Shown here: positions 7,545 through 15,545 of the stretch, one piece after another
Layout of the letters: every line of letters begins with the position of its first letter
How positions within the stretch are numbered: position 1 is the first letter of the stretch
NCBI GenBank assembly: GCA_934755305.1
Contig: CAKVLD010000053.1
Span: forward strand, 1-19,596
Length of the DNA: 19,596 nucleotides
Source: an uncultured Clostridium sp.
GTDB taxonomy: Bacteria > Bacillota > Clostridia > Clostridiales > Clostridiaceae
Direction: 5' to 3'
Notes under the pieces: generated by a model
Databases searched by the model: none
What the model was told of the DNA's origin: nothing
The model's input: the letters and a program-made list of their open reading frames with translations, nothing else
Made by a program: the position numbers and the translations under genes

Positions 7545-8840
7545 TTATGCTGGCTCATTCATTATTCCTAATGCATCAAATATGATAAATGCTATATTAA
7601 GTATCATTCCTGCCATTGTTGCAAGTCCCATTCCTGTTAATTCTATAGAACCAAAGTTTATTGACATTCCACTTAAACCTACAACAAATATTATAGATGT
7701 AAGTATTAAATTTCTTGATTTTGCAAAGTCAACTTGCTCTTCTATAAATGTTCTTAAGCCAGATGTAGCTATAGTTCCAAATAATAGTAAGCTCACTCCT
7801 CCTATAACTGGTTTTGGTATAGTATTTATAAGCGCAGACATCTTACCTGAAAAACCTAAAATAATTGAAAATACTCCAGCTCCACAAATTACATAAACAC
7901 TATATACTTTAGTAAGAGCTAAAACTCCTATATTTTCTCCATAAGTAGTAGTAGGTACTGATCCTAAAAATCCTGAAATAACTGTTGATAATCCATCTCC
8001 AAGTAAGGATCTATTTAAACCTGGATCTTCAGTTAAGTCTCTACCAACTATACTACTTGTAACCTTTAAATGACCTATATGTTCTGCTACTACTACAAAA
8101 GTTGCTGGTAATATTGTAAGCATTGCATGTAAATCAAAGTGTGCTCCCTGTATTTTTGGTACTACAAAAAATGAAGCTTGACTTATTGTAGATAAATCTA
8201 CTTCTCCCATAAAATAAGCTACTATATACCCTACAATAATCCCTATTAATATTGGAATTACTTTTAAAAATCCTCTTAATAAAACATTACATAAAATGAC
8301 TGTAACTAAAGTAACCATTGAAATTATTACCCAAGTTTCATTAAACTCTTTAGTATTACTACCTCCAACAGGAAATCCTGCCATATCCGCTGCCGAACTT
8401 GCTAATTCTAGTCCAATTATAGTAACTATTGCTCCCATAGCTGCTGGTGGAAATAATTTATTTATCCATCCTGTCCCTGTATATCCTACCACTATTGCTA
8501 TAGCTGTAAACACAAGACCTGTAGCAACAAATCCACTTTGAATTGTTCGAAAATCATATCCTTGACTTTGTAATAAGAATACAGGTGATAAAAATGCAAA
8601 ACTTGAACCTAAATATGCTGGAATCTTCTTCTTAGTGATAAATGCATATAATAATGTTCCTATTCCATTAAAAAATAATACTGTTGTAGGATCTATTCCC
8701 ACAAGGATTGGTACTAAAACTGATGAACCAAACATAGCAAATAAGTGTTGAAAACTTAATGGTATTGCTTTTTTTAAAGGCACTGTTTCTGTCACATCAA
8801 TAGTAATTAAATCTTCTTCTAATCTTTCTTCTTTAAACAT
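7545..8840 (-). CDS. uraA: Uracil permease (NCS2 family)
   Basis: Proton-coupled uracil uptake across the cytoplasmic membrane. The 431-residue sequence follows E. coli UraA closely: FNGIGTLLYAF and KIPAYLGSSFAFLSPV near the N-terminus, then FPPAAMGAIVTIIGLELA. The substrate-binding glutamates are E253 in VVAEHIGHL and E302 in TYGENIGVL, matching E241 and E290 of the E. coli protein. About fourteen membrane segments are expected. The ATG at 8838-8840 follows a G-rich binding site (GGGGGGAG). No PyrR-type attenuator or purine riboswitch is visible in the 90-nt leader, only AT-rich promoter-like sequence with a TATAAT about 35 nt before the start codon. The gene stands alone rather than in a pyr operon. 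Confidence 0.93.
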   Translation of the reverse strand: MFKEERLEEDLITIDVTETVPLKKAIPLSFQHLFAMFGSSVLVPILVGIDPTTVLFFNGIGTLLYAFITKKKIPAYLGSSFAFLSPVFLLQSQGYDFRTIQSGFVATGLVFTAIAIVVGYTGTGWINKLFPPAAMGAIVTIIGLELASSAADMAGFPVGGSNTKEFNETWVIISMVTLVTVILCNVLLRGFLKVIPILIGIIVGYIVAYFMGEVDLSTISQASFFVVPKIQGAHFDLHAMLTILPATFVVVAEHIGHLKVTSSIVGRDLTEDPGLNRSLLGDGLSTVISGFLGSVPTTTYGENIGVLALTKVYSVYVICGAGVFSIILGFSGKMSALINTIPKPVIGGVSLLLFGTIATSGLRTFIEEQVDFAKSRNLILTSIIFVVGLSGMSINFGSIELTGMGLATMAGMILNIAFIIFDALGIMNEPA

Positions 8841-8930
8841 ACGTCTCCCCCCTTACAATATTTTCATTATATACAATATAACACATATTATCTATCAATC
8901 TATAAAATATTTTAGTATTTAAATAAAACA

Positions 8931-8968
8931 AAAAGGTATACTAAATTTTATTTAACTTAGTATACCCT
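8931..8968 (-). terminator. Intrinsic terminator of prfB
   Basis: Minus-strand GGTATACTAA pairs perfectly with TTAGTATACC over an AT-rich loop and is followed by TTTTTG. It begins about 15 nt after the prfB stop and closes the secA-prfB unit. Confidence 0.88.
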
Positions 8969-8981
8969 TTATTATCATTTG

Positions 8982-10086
8982 TTATTTACTTTGAGAAGAT
9001 AAATATGCATTTATAAACATATCAATTTCTCCATCCATAACTGAATTAACATTTGAAGTTTCTACATTAGTTCTATGATCTTTTACCATACTATAAGGAT
9101 GAAATACATAAGATCTTATTTGACTTCCCCATCCCATATCCTTCAGTTCACCTGTTAAATCCTCTATTTTATCCTTATGAGCTCTTTCCTTAAGTTCAAT
9201 AAGTTTAGATTTAAGCATTGCCATAGCTGTATCTTTATTTTGGAATTGACTTCTTTCACTTTGACATTGAACTACTATACCTGTTGGTAAATGTGTTATT
9301 CTAACAGCTGATTCTGTCTTGTTAATATGTTGGCCACCAGCTCCCGTAGATCTATACGTATCAATTCTTAAATCATCTGTTTTTATATCTACATCTTGTT
9401 CCTTTGTTAACTCTGGTAAAACTTCCACAGATGCAAAAGATGTTTGTCTTTTTCCATTAGCATTAAAAGGTGATATTCTAACTAATCTATGAATTCCCTT
9501 TTCAGCTTTTAAATAACCATATGCATGTTCACCTTCAACACTTACCGTTACACTTTTTATTCCAGCTTCGTCACCTTCTAATAAGTCTAAAATCTTTGTC
9601 TTAAAACCTTTCTTTTCGCACCATCTTGTGTACATTCTAAGCAGCATCTCAGTCCAATCATTTGCATCAGCACCACCAACACCTACATGTAGACTTAAAA
9701 TAGCATTATTATTATCATATTCACCTGATAATAACATTTCTATTTTATATTTATTAACTTCTTTTTCTATAGATTTAATTTCTTCTATTATTTCATTAGC
9801 TGTTTCTACATCGCCTTCATCCATTAGTTCCTTTAACACTTCAACATCATCTATACGTGTTATTAAATTATTATATCTTTCTAATTTATCTTTTAATCTT
9901 CTACTTTCCTTAGTAACTTCTTCTGCTTTTTTTATATCATCCCAAAATCCATTTTCCTGCATTTGAAGTTCTAATTCTTGTACCTTTTTCTCTAAAGCTT
10001 CCTTGTCAAAGTGAAGCCCCCATTTCCTCTATATTTTCCTTAAGAGCTGGAACTTTACTTAATTCCTTTTCTAGCTCAAGTAACAT
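8982..10086 (-). CDS. prfB: Peptide chain release factor 2, with programmed +1 frameshift
   Basis: RF2 reads UGA and UAA and triggers release of the finished peptide. Translation starts at the ATG at 10084-10086 behind AGAGGTGA. After 26 codons it meets CTT TGA C, with the in-frame TGA at 10006-10008. A +1 slip continues in the frame GAC AAG GAA to 8982 and gives 367 residues, the family length. In that joined product SPF (the stop-codon-recognition tripeptide) is at 205-207 and GGQ (the catalytic motif) at 250-252, the same numbers as in E. coli. The frameshift lets RF2 level control its own synthesis. An annotation of only the downstream 326-codon ORF would lose the N-terminus. The internal Shine-Dalgarno run is GGGGG, placed further upstream of the slip site than in E. 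coli (see findings). It follows secA at 76 nt. Confidence 0.97.
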
Positions 10087-10116
10087 ATTTATCACCTCTA
10101 TTTTTAGCACTATTAA

Positions 10117-10146
10117 AGGCTAGCCAAGCTTTATTATGACTAGCCT
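10117..10146 (-). terminator. Hairpin between secA and prfB
   Basis: Minus-strand AGGCTAG pairs with CTAGCCT (seven pairs, 16-nt loop) and is followed only by TTTAATAG. The weak T-tract suggests partial termination or an RNA-processing stem rather than a full stop, leaving some read-through into prfB, for which I see no strong promoter of its own. Confidence 0.45.
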
Positions 10147-10162
10147 CCAATAACATTATATA

Positions 10163-12694
10163 TTATAATGCTTCCCTACCGCAGCAATTTTTATACTTTT
10201 TACCACTTCCACATGGACAAGGATCATTTCTACCTATTTCTACTTTCTTTCTTACAGGTTGTTGTTTTGCTGATTTTGATTCATCTCCACCTGCACTTGC
10301 ATGAGTTGCACCAGTTTCCCTAGCTACTCTTTCTCTTTCAGGAGCTTTTTCCATTTGAACATGGAATATATATTTTACTGTATCAAGCTTTATAGAAGCT
10401 ATCATTTCATCAAACATTTCGCTACCTTCCATTTGGTAAGCTCTAACTGGATCTTCTTGCTTAAATGCTTTAAGTCCCATACCTTGTTTTAAATGATCCA
10501 TATTATCTATATGTTCCATCCATTTGCTATCAACATTTCTTAAAAGTATAACTCTTTCAATTTCTCTCATCTTTTCAGAACCAAATTCTGCTTCTTTACC
10601 TTCATAGATTTCTTCTGCAATCTTTATGTACTTATCTATGATTTCTTCATTAGATAAATTCATTAATTCATCTACATTAGCTCTATTGGCAGGTATGCAA
10701 ATTTCATTTAAGTATGCAATTAACTTATTCATTCCTTCTTCTACTTCTTCACCTTCAAGGCCATTTAAATGAACATTAACAGCATTAGTTATTACTTCCT
10801 TAGTCATTAACATTATTTGATCTTTAATATCTTCACCTTCAAGAACTTCAGATCTTTGTCTGTAAATAACTTCTCTTTGTACATTCATAACATCATCATA
10901 ACCTAATAATGTTTTTCTTGTATTAAAGTTATTACCTTCAACTTTCTTTTGAGCATTTTCAATTTGCTTAGTTATCATCTTATTTTCGATAGCATCATCT
11001 TCTTCAAGACCTAATTTTGCAACTATTCCTTGAATTCTTTCTGAACCAAATCTTCTCATTAATTCATCTTCTAAAGAAATATAAAATTGAGATGAACCTG
11101 GATCACCTTGTCTACCAGAACGTCCTCTAAGCTGATTATCAATTCTTCTTGACTCATGTCTTTCTGTACCTATTATTTTAAGTCCACCAGTTTTCTTAAC
11201 TTCATCAGTAAGCTTAATATCAGTACCTCTACCAGCCATGTTAGTGGCAATAGTAACCATTCCATATTCACCTGCATGACTGATTATTTCAGCTTCTTGT
11301 TCATGATATTTAGCATTTAATACTTGATGTGGTATTCCTTTTTTCTTTAATACTTTTGATAATTCTTCTGACTTTTCTATACTTACTGTACCAACTAAGA
11401 CCGGTTGACCCTTCTTATGTGTTTCAGCAATTTCTTCTGCTATAGCTTTAAATTTACCTCTTTCTGTCAAGTAAATAACATCAGGTTTATCAATTCTAGC
11501 TATTGGTCTATGAGTTGGCACAACTATAACGTCTAGTCCATAAATTTCTTCAAACTCACTTCTTTCAGTTAAAGCAGTACCTGTCATACCTGAAAGCTTC
11601 TTATACATTCTAAAGTAATTTTGGAATGTGATAGTTGCTAATGTTCTAGATTCTCTAGCTATCTTAACACCTTCTTTAGCTTCTATAGCTTGGTGTAAAC
11701 CATCAGAATATCTTCTTCCTTCCATAAGTCTACCTGTAAACTCGTCAACAATAATAACTTCCCCATCTTTCACCATATAATCTTTATCTTTTTTCATAGT
11801 AACATTTGCTTTTAAAGCCTGTGTAACATAATGTTGAAGTGCCATGTTTTCAGCATCAGCGTAGTTTTCTACCTTAAATGCCTTTTCAGCCTTAATTATA
11901 CCTGAATCAGTTAACATAACTGCATTAGCTTCTTCATCTATAGTATAATCTTCTTCTGATTTTAATGTTTTTACAAAAAAGTCTGCTACTTTATAAAATT
12001 CTGTAGACTTTTCTCCTGCTCCTGATATTATAAGTGGAGTTCTAGCCTCATCAATAAGTATAGAGTCAACCTCATCCACAACGCAGAAATTAAGTTCTCT
12101 TTGAACTCGTTCTTCTTTATATATAACCATATTGTCTCTTAAATAATCAAATCCGAATTCATTATTTGTTCCATATGTTATGTCACATCCATAAGCTTCT
12201 CTTCTTTGATCATTGTTTAATCCATGAACAATAACTCCAGTTGTTAAACCTAAAAATCCGTATAATTGTCCCATTTCATCTCTATCTCTTGAAGCAAGGT
12301 AATCATTAACTGTTACTACATGAACACCATTTCCAGTTAAAGCATTTAGGTAAACAGGTAAAGTTGCAACTAAAGTTTTACCTTCACCTGTTTTCATTTC
12401 TGCTATTCTTCCTTGATGTAAAACTACCCCCCCAATTATTTGCTCTCTATAATGCTTCATCCCAAGAACTCTTGTTGAAGCTTCTCTTACAACAGCAAAT
12501 GCTTCCACTAGAATATCATCTAATGTTTCTCCATTTTCTAATCTTCTTTTAAATTCAGAAGTCTTTTCTTTTAACTCCTCGTCAGTTAGCTTTTGCATTT
12601 CTTTATCTAATGCTTCAACTTTGTCTGCTACAGGCTTTATTTTATTCACTTCTTTTTCTGTATATGACTTAAACAAACCACCAAAAAATCCCAT
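10163..12694 (-). CDS. secA: Preprotein translocase ATPase SecA
   Basis: The motor of the Sec pathway: it binds secretory preproteins and pushes them through SecYEG at the membrane with ATP. The 843 residues include Walker A MKTGEGKT (100-107), Walker B DEVD (207-210) in the VVDEVDSILIDEARTPLIISG region, the GMTGTA segment, the GRGTDIKL and QLRGRSGRQGDPG helicase motifs, and a C-terminal zinc-binding tail DPCPCGSGKKYKNCCG that docks lipids and SecB-like partners. GAAAGGATGG before the ATG fixes the start. The gene order hpf, secA, prfB is the usual Firmicute arrangement. Only one SecA is seen here; this window cannot say whether a SecA2 exists elsewhere. Confidence 0.98.
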   Translation of the reverse strand: MGFFGGLFKSYTEKEVNKIKPVADKVEALDKEMQKLTDEELKEKTSEFKRRLENGETLDDILVEAFAVVREASTRVLGMKHYREQIIGGVVLHQGRIAEMKTGEGKTLVATLPVYLNALTGNGVHVVTVNDYLASRDRDEMGQLYGFLGLTTGVIVHGLNNDQRREAYGCDITYGTNNEFGFDYLRDNMVIYKEERVQRELNFCVVDEVDSILIDEARTPLIISGAGEKSTEFYKVADFFVKTLKSEEDYTIDEEANAVMLTDSGIIKAEKAFKVENYADAENMALQHYVTQALKANVTMKKDKDYMVKDGEVIIVDEFTGRLMEGRRYSDGLHQAIEAKEGVKIARESRTLATITFQNYFRMYKKLSGMTGTALTERSEFEEIYGLDVIVVPTHRPIARIDKPDVIYLTERGKFKAIAEEIAETHKKGQPVLVGTVSIEKSEELSKVLKKKGIPHQVLNAKYHEQEAEIISHAGEYGMVTIATNMAGRGTDIKLTDEVKKTGGLKIIGTERHESRRIDNQLRGRSGRQGDPGSSQFYISLEDELMRRFGSERIQGIVAKLGLEEDDAIENKMITKQIENAQKKVEGNNFNTRKTLLGYDDVMNVQREVIYRQRSEVLEGEDIKDQIMLMTKEVITNAVNVHLNGLEGEEVEEGMNKLIAYLNEICIPANRANVDELMNLSNEEIIDKYIKIAEEIYEGKEAEFGSEKMREIERVILLRNVDSKWMEHIDNMDHLKQGMGLKAFKQEDPVRAYQMEGSEMFDEMIASIKLDTVKYIFHVQMEKAPERERVARETGATHASAGGDESKSAKQQPVRKKVEIGRNDPCPCGSGKKYKNCCGREAL

Positions 12695-12768
12695 AATTCC
12701 ATCCTTTCAAATCTTTCATTTTATTATTCTTGTTATTCGAATTTATAAAGTAAACTACTTATCTATAA

Positions 12769-12798
12769 ATTATAACATTTTACCTTATTTATTATCAA
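12769..12798 (-). promoter_or_regulatory. Sigma-A promoter of secA-prfB
   Basis: TTGATA (12793-12798), 18-nt spacer, TATAAT (12769-12774) with an extended TGT before the -10, on the minus strand. It starts the secA transcript after the hpf terminator, with a leader of about 70 nt. Confidence 0.72.
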
Positions 12799-12859
12799 GA
12801 AATATAAGTATATAATAACAAAGATTAAGCAAATATATTCTTAATTTTATAATTTTTAT

Positions 12860-12893
12860 CAAAAAATGACCTATAACAAATTGTTATAGGCCA
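12860..12893 (-). terminator. Intrinsic terminator of hpf
   Basis: Minus-strand GGCCTATAAC pairs with GTTATAGGTC over a five-base loop and is followed by ATTTTTT. It begins ten bases after the hpf stop. Confidence 0.9.
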
Positions 12894-12903
12894 CTGGAAT
12901 TAA

Positions 12904-13443
12904 CTATTTATATTCAGGTTCTATCAAACCATAATTTCCATCTTTTCTTTTATATATAACATTAACTTTACTTGTATCTGCATCTTCATAAACAAAGAAG
13001 TTATGTCCTAATAGTTCCATTTGCAAAATTGCTTCATCTTCTGACATAGGTTTCACATTAAAAGATTTAGTTTTTACAATTTTTTGTTTCTCTTCTTCTT
13101 CTTCTTCAATTAAATCACTAGCATTAAAAGACGGGAATCTTAATGACCCACTAGCATTCTTTCTAGATAGTTTAGTTCTTTGTTTTTGAATTTGTTTTTC
13201 TAACTTTGCTCCCACTAAATCAATAGATTTATACATATCATCGGTACTTTCTTCTCCTCTTAATATAACACCATTAAAAGGAATAGTAACTTCTATAATT
13301 TGTCTGTTTTTTTGAACACTTAATGTTGCTCTTGCTTCTATATTAGAATCAAAATATTTATTCAATTTAGATATCTTTCTTTCAACACTCTCCTTTAATG
13401 CAGAAGTTAATTCAATATTTTTTGCAATTACAGTTACTTTCAT
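12904..13443 (-). CDS. hpf: Long-form ribosome hibernation promoting factor
   Basis: Binds the 30S subunit and joins ribosomes into inactive 100S dimers in stationary phase or stress. The 179 residues hold an N-terminal S30AE/YfiA domain (about 1-105; MKVTVIAKNIELTSALKESVERKI, EVTIPFNGVILRGEE) that fills the mRNA/tRNA channel. A Glu-rich linker (EEEEEEKQK near 115) follows, then the C-terminal dimerisation domain (about 125-175; VKPMSEDEAILQMELLGHNFFVY, VIYKRKDGNYGLIEP). This two-domain length is the Firmicute form. GAGAGGGG nine bases ahead of the ATG sets the start. Older literature calls this gene raiA, and the RNA at 13690-13897 is named after this linkage. Confidence 0.96.
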   Translation of the reverse strand: MKVTVIAKNIELTSALKESVERKISKLNKYFDSNIEARATLSVQKNRQIIEVTIPFNGVILRGEESTDDMYKSIDLVGAKLEKQIQKQRTKLSRKNASGSLRFPSFNASDLIEEEEEEKQKIVKTKSFNVKPMSEDEAILQMELLGHNFFVYEDADTSKVNVIYKRKDGNYGLIEPEYK

Positions 13444-13498
13444 ATAATTCAGCCCCTCTCATATGTTTTTAAATAAACTTTACTTGTTTGTTTACCTT

Positions 13499-13527
13499 AT
13501 TTTACTCTACTTATAAAAAAAATACAA
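13499..13527 (-). promoter_or_regulatory. Probable sigma-A promoter of hpf
   Basis: TTGTAT (13522-13527), 17-nt spacer, TAAAAT (13499-13504) on the minus strand, about 55 nt before the hpf ATG and past the raiA RNA terminator. The hexamers are imperfect. No sigma-H-type site was evident. The remaining 13528-13648 is AT-rich with nothing recognisable. Confidence 0.5.
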
Positions 13528-13648
13528 TAGTTTTTGTGAAATTGTCAGAAAATTTCGTATTATTTTTTTCTTCATTTATTTCTTATTTTATTTTTCCTGA
13601 TTATTCTTAATTTTATCTACTATTAGTTATCCTTTTATCTATTTTAAT

Positions 13649-13675
13649 CAAAAAAAATAACAGCCTAAGCTGTTT
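13649..13675 (-). terminator. Intrinsic terminator of the raiA RNA
   Basis: Minus-strand AACAGC pairs with GCTGTT over a TTAG tetraloop, followed by ATTTTTTTT. It sits 15 bases after the closing stem of the raiA RNA and also ends any read-through from the recD2-comFC operon, because comFC has no terminator of its own. Confidence 0.85.
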
Positions 13676-13689
13676 TCTTTTTACATATA

Positions 13690-13897
13690 AATAAGACTAG
13701 CTGACCTGGTTTTTGACCCCACACTCGCCTGCTGGAGCTTTTGCTACCCGGAATTAACCTCTCACTACTAACCCTCTCAATTAAAATTGGCAGGACTTAC
13801 TTCTATACCGCACCATGCTCACTAGAACTTTGTCTAGGTTACGTGGATCGTTTTGCCTGCGACTGGCTTCGACTTTCAACCACAGACCTAGTCTTAC
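13690..13897 (-). ncRNA. raiA RNA: raiA motif RNA
   Basis: A structured noncoding RNA of about 208 nt, much richer in G and C than its surroundings and without an ORF. The ends pair: TAAGACTAG at the 5' end with CTAGTCTTA at the 3' end, and the intervening sequence has many G/C-rich blocks (GAAGCCAGTCGCAGGC, GGGTAGCAAAAGCTCC, AGCAGGCGAGTGTGGGG). It lies just upstream of, and on the same strand as, hpf (formerly raiA), which is the defining location of the raiA motif known in Firmicutes and Actinobacteria. It has its own strong promoter and terminator, so it is an independent transcript rather than the hpf leader. In another Clostridium its loss is reported to affect sporulation and aggregation. 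I considered and rejected 6S, SRP, tmRNA and RNase P RNA. The identification rests on location and architecture, not a covariance search. Confidence 0.82.
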
Positions 13898-13903
13898 ATT
13901 AAT

Positions 13904-13931
13904 ATTATATATGAGATTTTGCAAGAGTCAA
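13904..13931 (-). promoter_or_regulatory. Strong promoter of raiA RNA inside the 3' end of comFC
   Basis: TTGACT (13926-13931), 16-nt spacer, TATAAT (13904-13909) on the minus strand. The -10 covers the comFC stop codon (13905-13907). The predicted start at about 13897 coincides with the 5' end of the closing stem. Confidence 0.8.
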
Positions 13932-14546
13932 TATTTTTATTTCTAAAGCTCCATTTTCTTTTAATACTTTTTTCCCTTCCTTTACAGTAGCTCCTGTAGT
14001 AATTACATCATCTATAAGAATTATTTTCTTTCCTTTAACATCTACATTACTCTTTAATTTAAAAGCTCCTATTAAGTTAACTTTTCTTTCTTCCTTATTT
14101 AATGTCTTTTGAACTTTTGTCTCTCTACATTTTTCTAATGTATCTATTATAGGAATATTAATTCTGAAACTAATTTCCTTAGCTAAATATTCACACTGAT
14201 TAAATCCTCTTTCTCTAAAGCTTTTTTTTCCAATAGGGATGAAAGTTAAATAATAATCTTCTCCTATATTTTTGAGCTTTTCTTCTAATAAATCAATTAA
14301 TATTAATCCTGCATTAAAATCATGCTTATACTTTAATTTTAAAATAAGTTCCTTCAATGTTCCCTTATAATATCCAATACATAATTCTTCTTCTAAAGTT
14401 GGTACTATATCATTCTTGCATTTAATACATAAACCATCTTCTGATATTTCATTATTACAAATAATACAAGTATAGTCTTTAGGAAATACCATTTCACATA
14501 ATCCTTTAAAAATTATCCTTAAAGTTTTTTTTATTTTTCTCTCCAT
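13905..14546 (-). CDS. comFC: ComF family phosphoribosyltransferase-like protein (ComFC)
   Basis: A 213-residue protein of the ComF/GntX family, needed for DNA uptake in naturally competent bacteria and present in many that are not. An N-terminal zinc ribbon is formed by C27, C30, C40 and C43 (CIICNNEISEDGLCIKC). Next comes a PRTase-type fold with FIPIGKKSFRERGFNQ (102-116) and the PRPP-binding loop IILIDDVITTGATVKEG (175-191). The ATG at 14544-14546 overlaps the end of the preceding ComFA-like gene by 16 nt and has no clear Shine-Dalgarno sequence, so translation is probably coupled. It is last in the recD2 operon. Confidence 0.9.
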   Translation of the reverse strand: MERKIKKTLRIIFKGLCEMVFPKDYTCIICNNEISEDGLCIKCKNDIVPTLEEELCIGYYKGTLKELILKLKYKHDFNAGLILIDLLEEKLKNIGEDYYLTFIPIGKKSFRERGFNQCEYLAKEISFRINIPIIDTLEKCRETKVQKTLNKEERKVNLIGAFKLKSNVDVKGKKIILIDDVITTGATVKEGKKVLKENGALEIKILTLAKSHI

Positions 14547-15502
14547 AAAACTTTATTAAATTCTCTACTAATAGTCTTTACAGTATTAATATTATTTGAA
14601 ATTCTATTGCAAACAAATAATACCTCAGGAAATTCTTTATGTAATTTTTCTACATATCCACAAATATAAAGTAATTTCTTGTAAGAAAATATGTCTTCAT
14701 CTGCAAATAATACCACTATATTTTCTATATGAGAGTATTTTAACATAACCTCCATATCACTTATTATTATAAATATTGACTTATTATTTAATATTAAATC
14801 ATATTTATTTAGATAATTTTGTGAATTAATTATATTGACCTCATTTTTATTAAATATCTCCTCTAATATTTTATGTATACTTTTTTCTTTTTCTATCTTA
14901 TCTACAAAAATAATTACTTTCTTTTTCTTTAAAATAAACCATTTAAAATATTCATATAGTTTGTTTGGAATGGTTTTATTTAAATCAATTCTTGTTTTTA
15001 TTATCCTTGGTTCTACAAATATCGGTTCTTCTCTTAAAGGTAATATGTTTAAAACATATTTTATTTCTTCAATAGCTTTTACTGAATATACTATTATTTT
15101 ATTAGCTATTGATTGAATTCTTTTGTAATTACTTATAATCTCTTCTTTTGTTAGATTAGAATAACTAGATATATCATCATAAATAATTAATTCATATTTA
15201 TCATCAACTTTAAAATATGAATTATACTCTTTAATAACAATATTTTTTTCTATAGATGTATACTGATTTTTAAATATATTATTAAAACTTTTTTTTATCT
15301 TATCTTTATCGTTACATATATACATAACTCTATTATTCATTAATGCAACTTTAAGAATAATTTCTTTAAATATACATATAGAGTTAAAAGGCACTGTGTA
15401 AATATTTAAAGTTTTTTCATTCCCTTTATACCAAGTATCAATTTCATTAAATACTGCTTTCAAATAACTTTCACCATTACCTATAATAATTTGATCTATC
15501 AT
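14531..15502 (-). CDS. Degenerate ComFA-like helicase protein
   Basis: A 323-residue protein that no single motif identifies, but whose order of blocks follows ComFA, the SF2 DNA-uptake ATPase encoded beside comFC in Bacillus. LNIYTVPFNSICIFKEI (32-48) lies where Walker A should be but has no GKT. YELIIYDDISS (103-113) replaces the DEAD box. EPRIIKTRIDLNKTIPNKLYEYFKW (164-188) and KKKKVIIFVDK (192-202) match the inter-lobe and motif IV region. NIVVLFADEDIFSYKKLLYICGYVEK (261-286) matches the ComFA tail, but the AGRVGR arginines of motif VI have become CGYVEK. It is therefore probably unable to hydrolyse ATP. GAAGGGA before the ATG supports the start. It sits 43 nt after recD2 and overlaps comFC by 16 nt. 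Its role is unknown, and the ComFA link is an inference from motif order and context. Confidence 0.65.
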   Translation of the reverse strand: MIDQIIIGNGESYLKAVFNEIDTWYKGNEKTLNIYTVPFNSICIFKEIILKVALMNNRVMYICNDKDKIKKSFNNIFKNQYTSIEKNIVIKEYNSYFKVDDKYELIIYDDISSYSNLTKEEIISNYKRIQSIANKIIVYSVKAIEEIKYVLNILPLREEPIFVEPRIIKTRIDLNKTIPNKLYEYFKWFILKKKKVIIFVDKIEKEKSIHKILEEIFNKNEVNIINSQNYLNKYDLILNNKSIFIIISDMEVMLKYSHIENIVVLFADEDIFSYKKLLYICGYVEKLHKEFPEVLFVCNRISNNINTVKTISREFNKVLWREK

Positions 15503-15545
15503 TCTATCCCTTCTTAGATAAATTAATCTTTTTAATAATATGTAC

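Noticed and set aside
7495..7896. Plus-strand open frame of 133 codons inside uraA
   Set aside because: It is antisense to a clear UraA sequence, begins in the intergenic hairpin, has no ribosome binding site and its composition mirrors the membrane helices of uraA.
8982..9962. prfB read as a 326-codon gene starting at an internal ATG
   Set aside because: The upstream 26 codons, the in-frame TGA in CTTTGAC and the family-length joined product show that this is the +1 frame of a recoded gene.
11528..11536. A third copy of AACGTCTAG, on the plus strand
   Set aside because: It lies inside the secA coding region in the opposite orientation and lacks the T-run and A-run flanks, so a nine-base chance match is enough.
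13690..13897. 6S RNA, SRP RNA, tmRNA or RNase P RNA as the identity of the structured RNA
   Set aside because: None of the invariant words is present (no SRP GGAAGGAAGCAGC, no tmRNA tag frame, no RNase P GAGGAAAGUC), while the position next to hpf fits the raiA motif.
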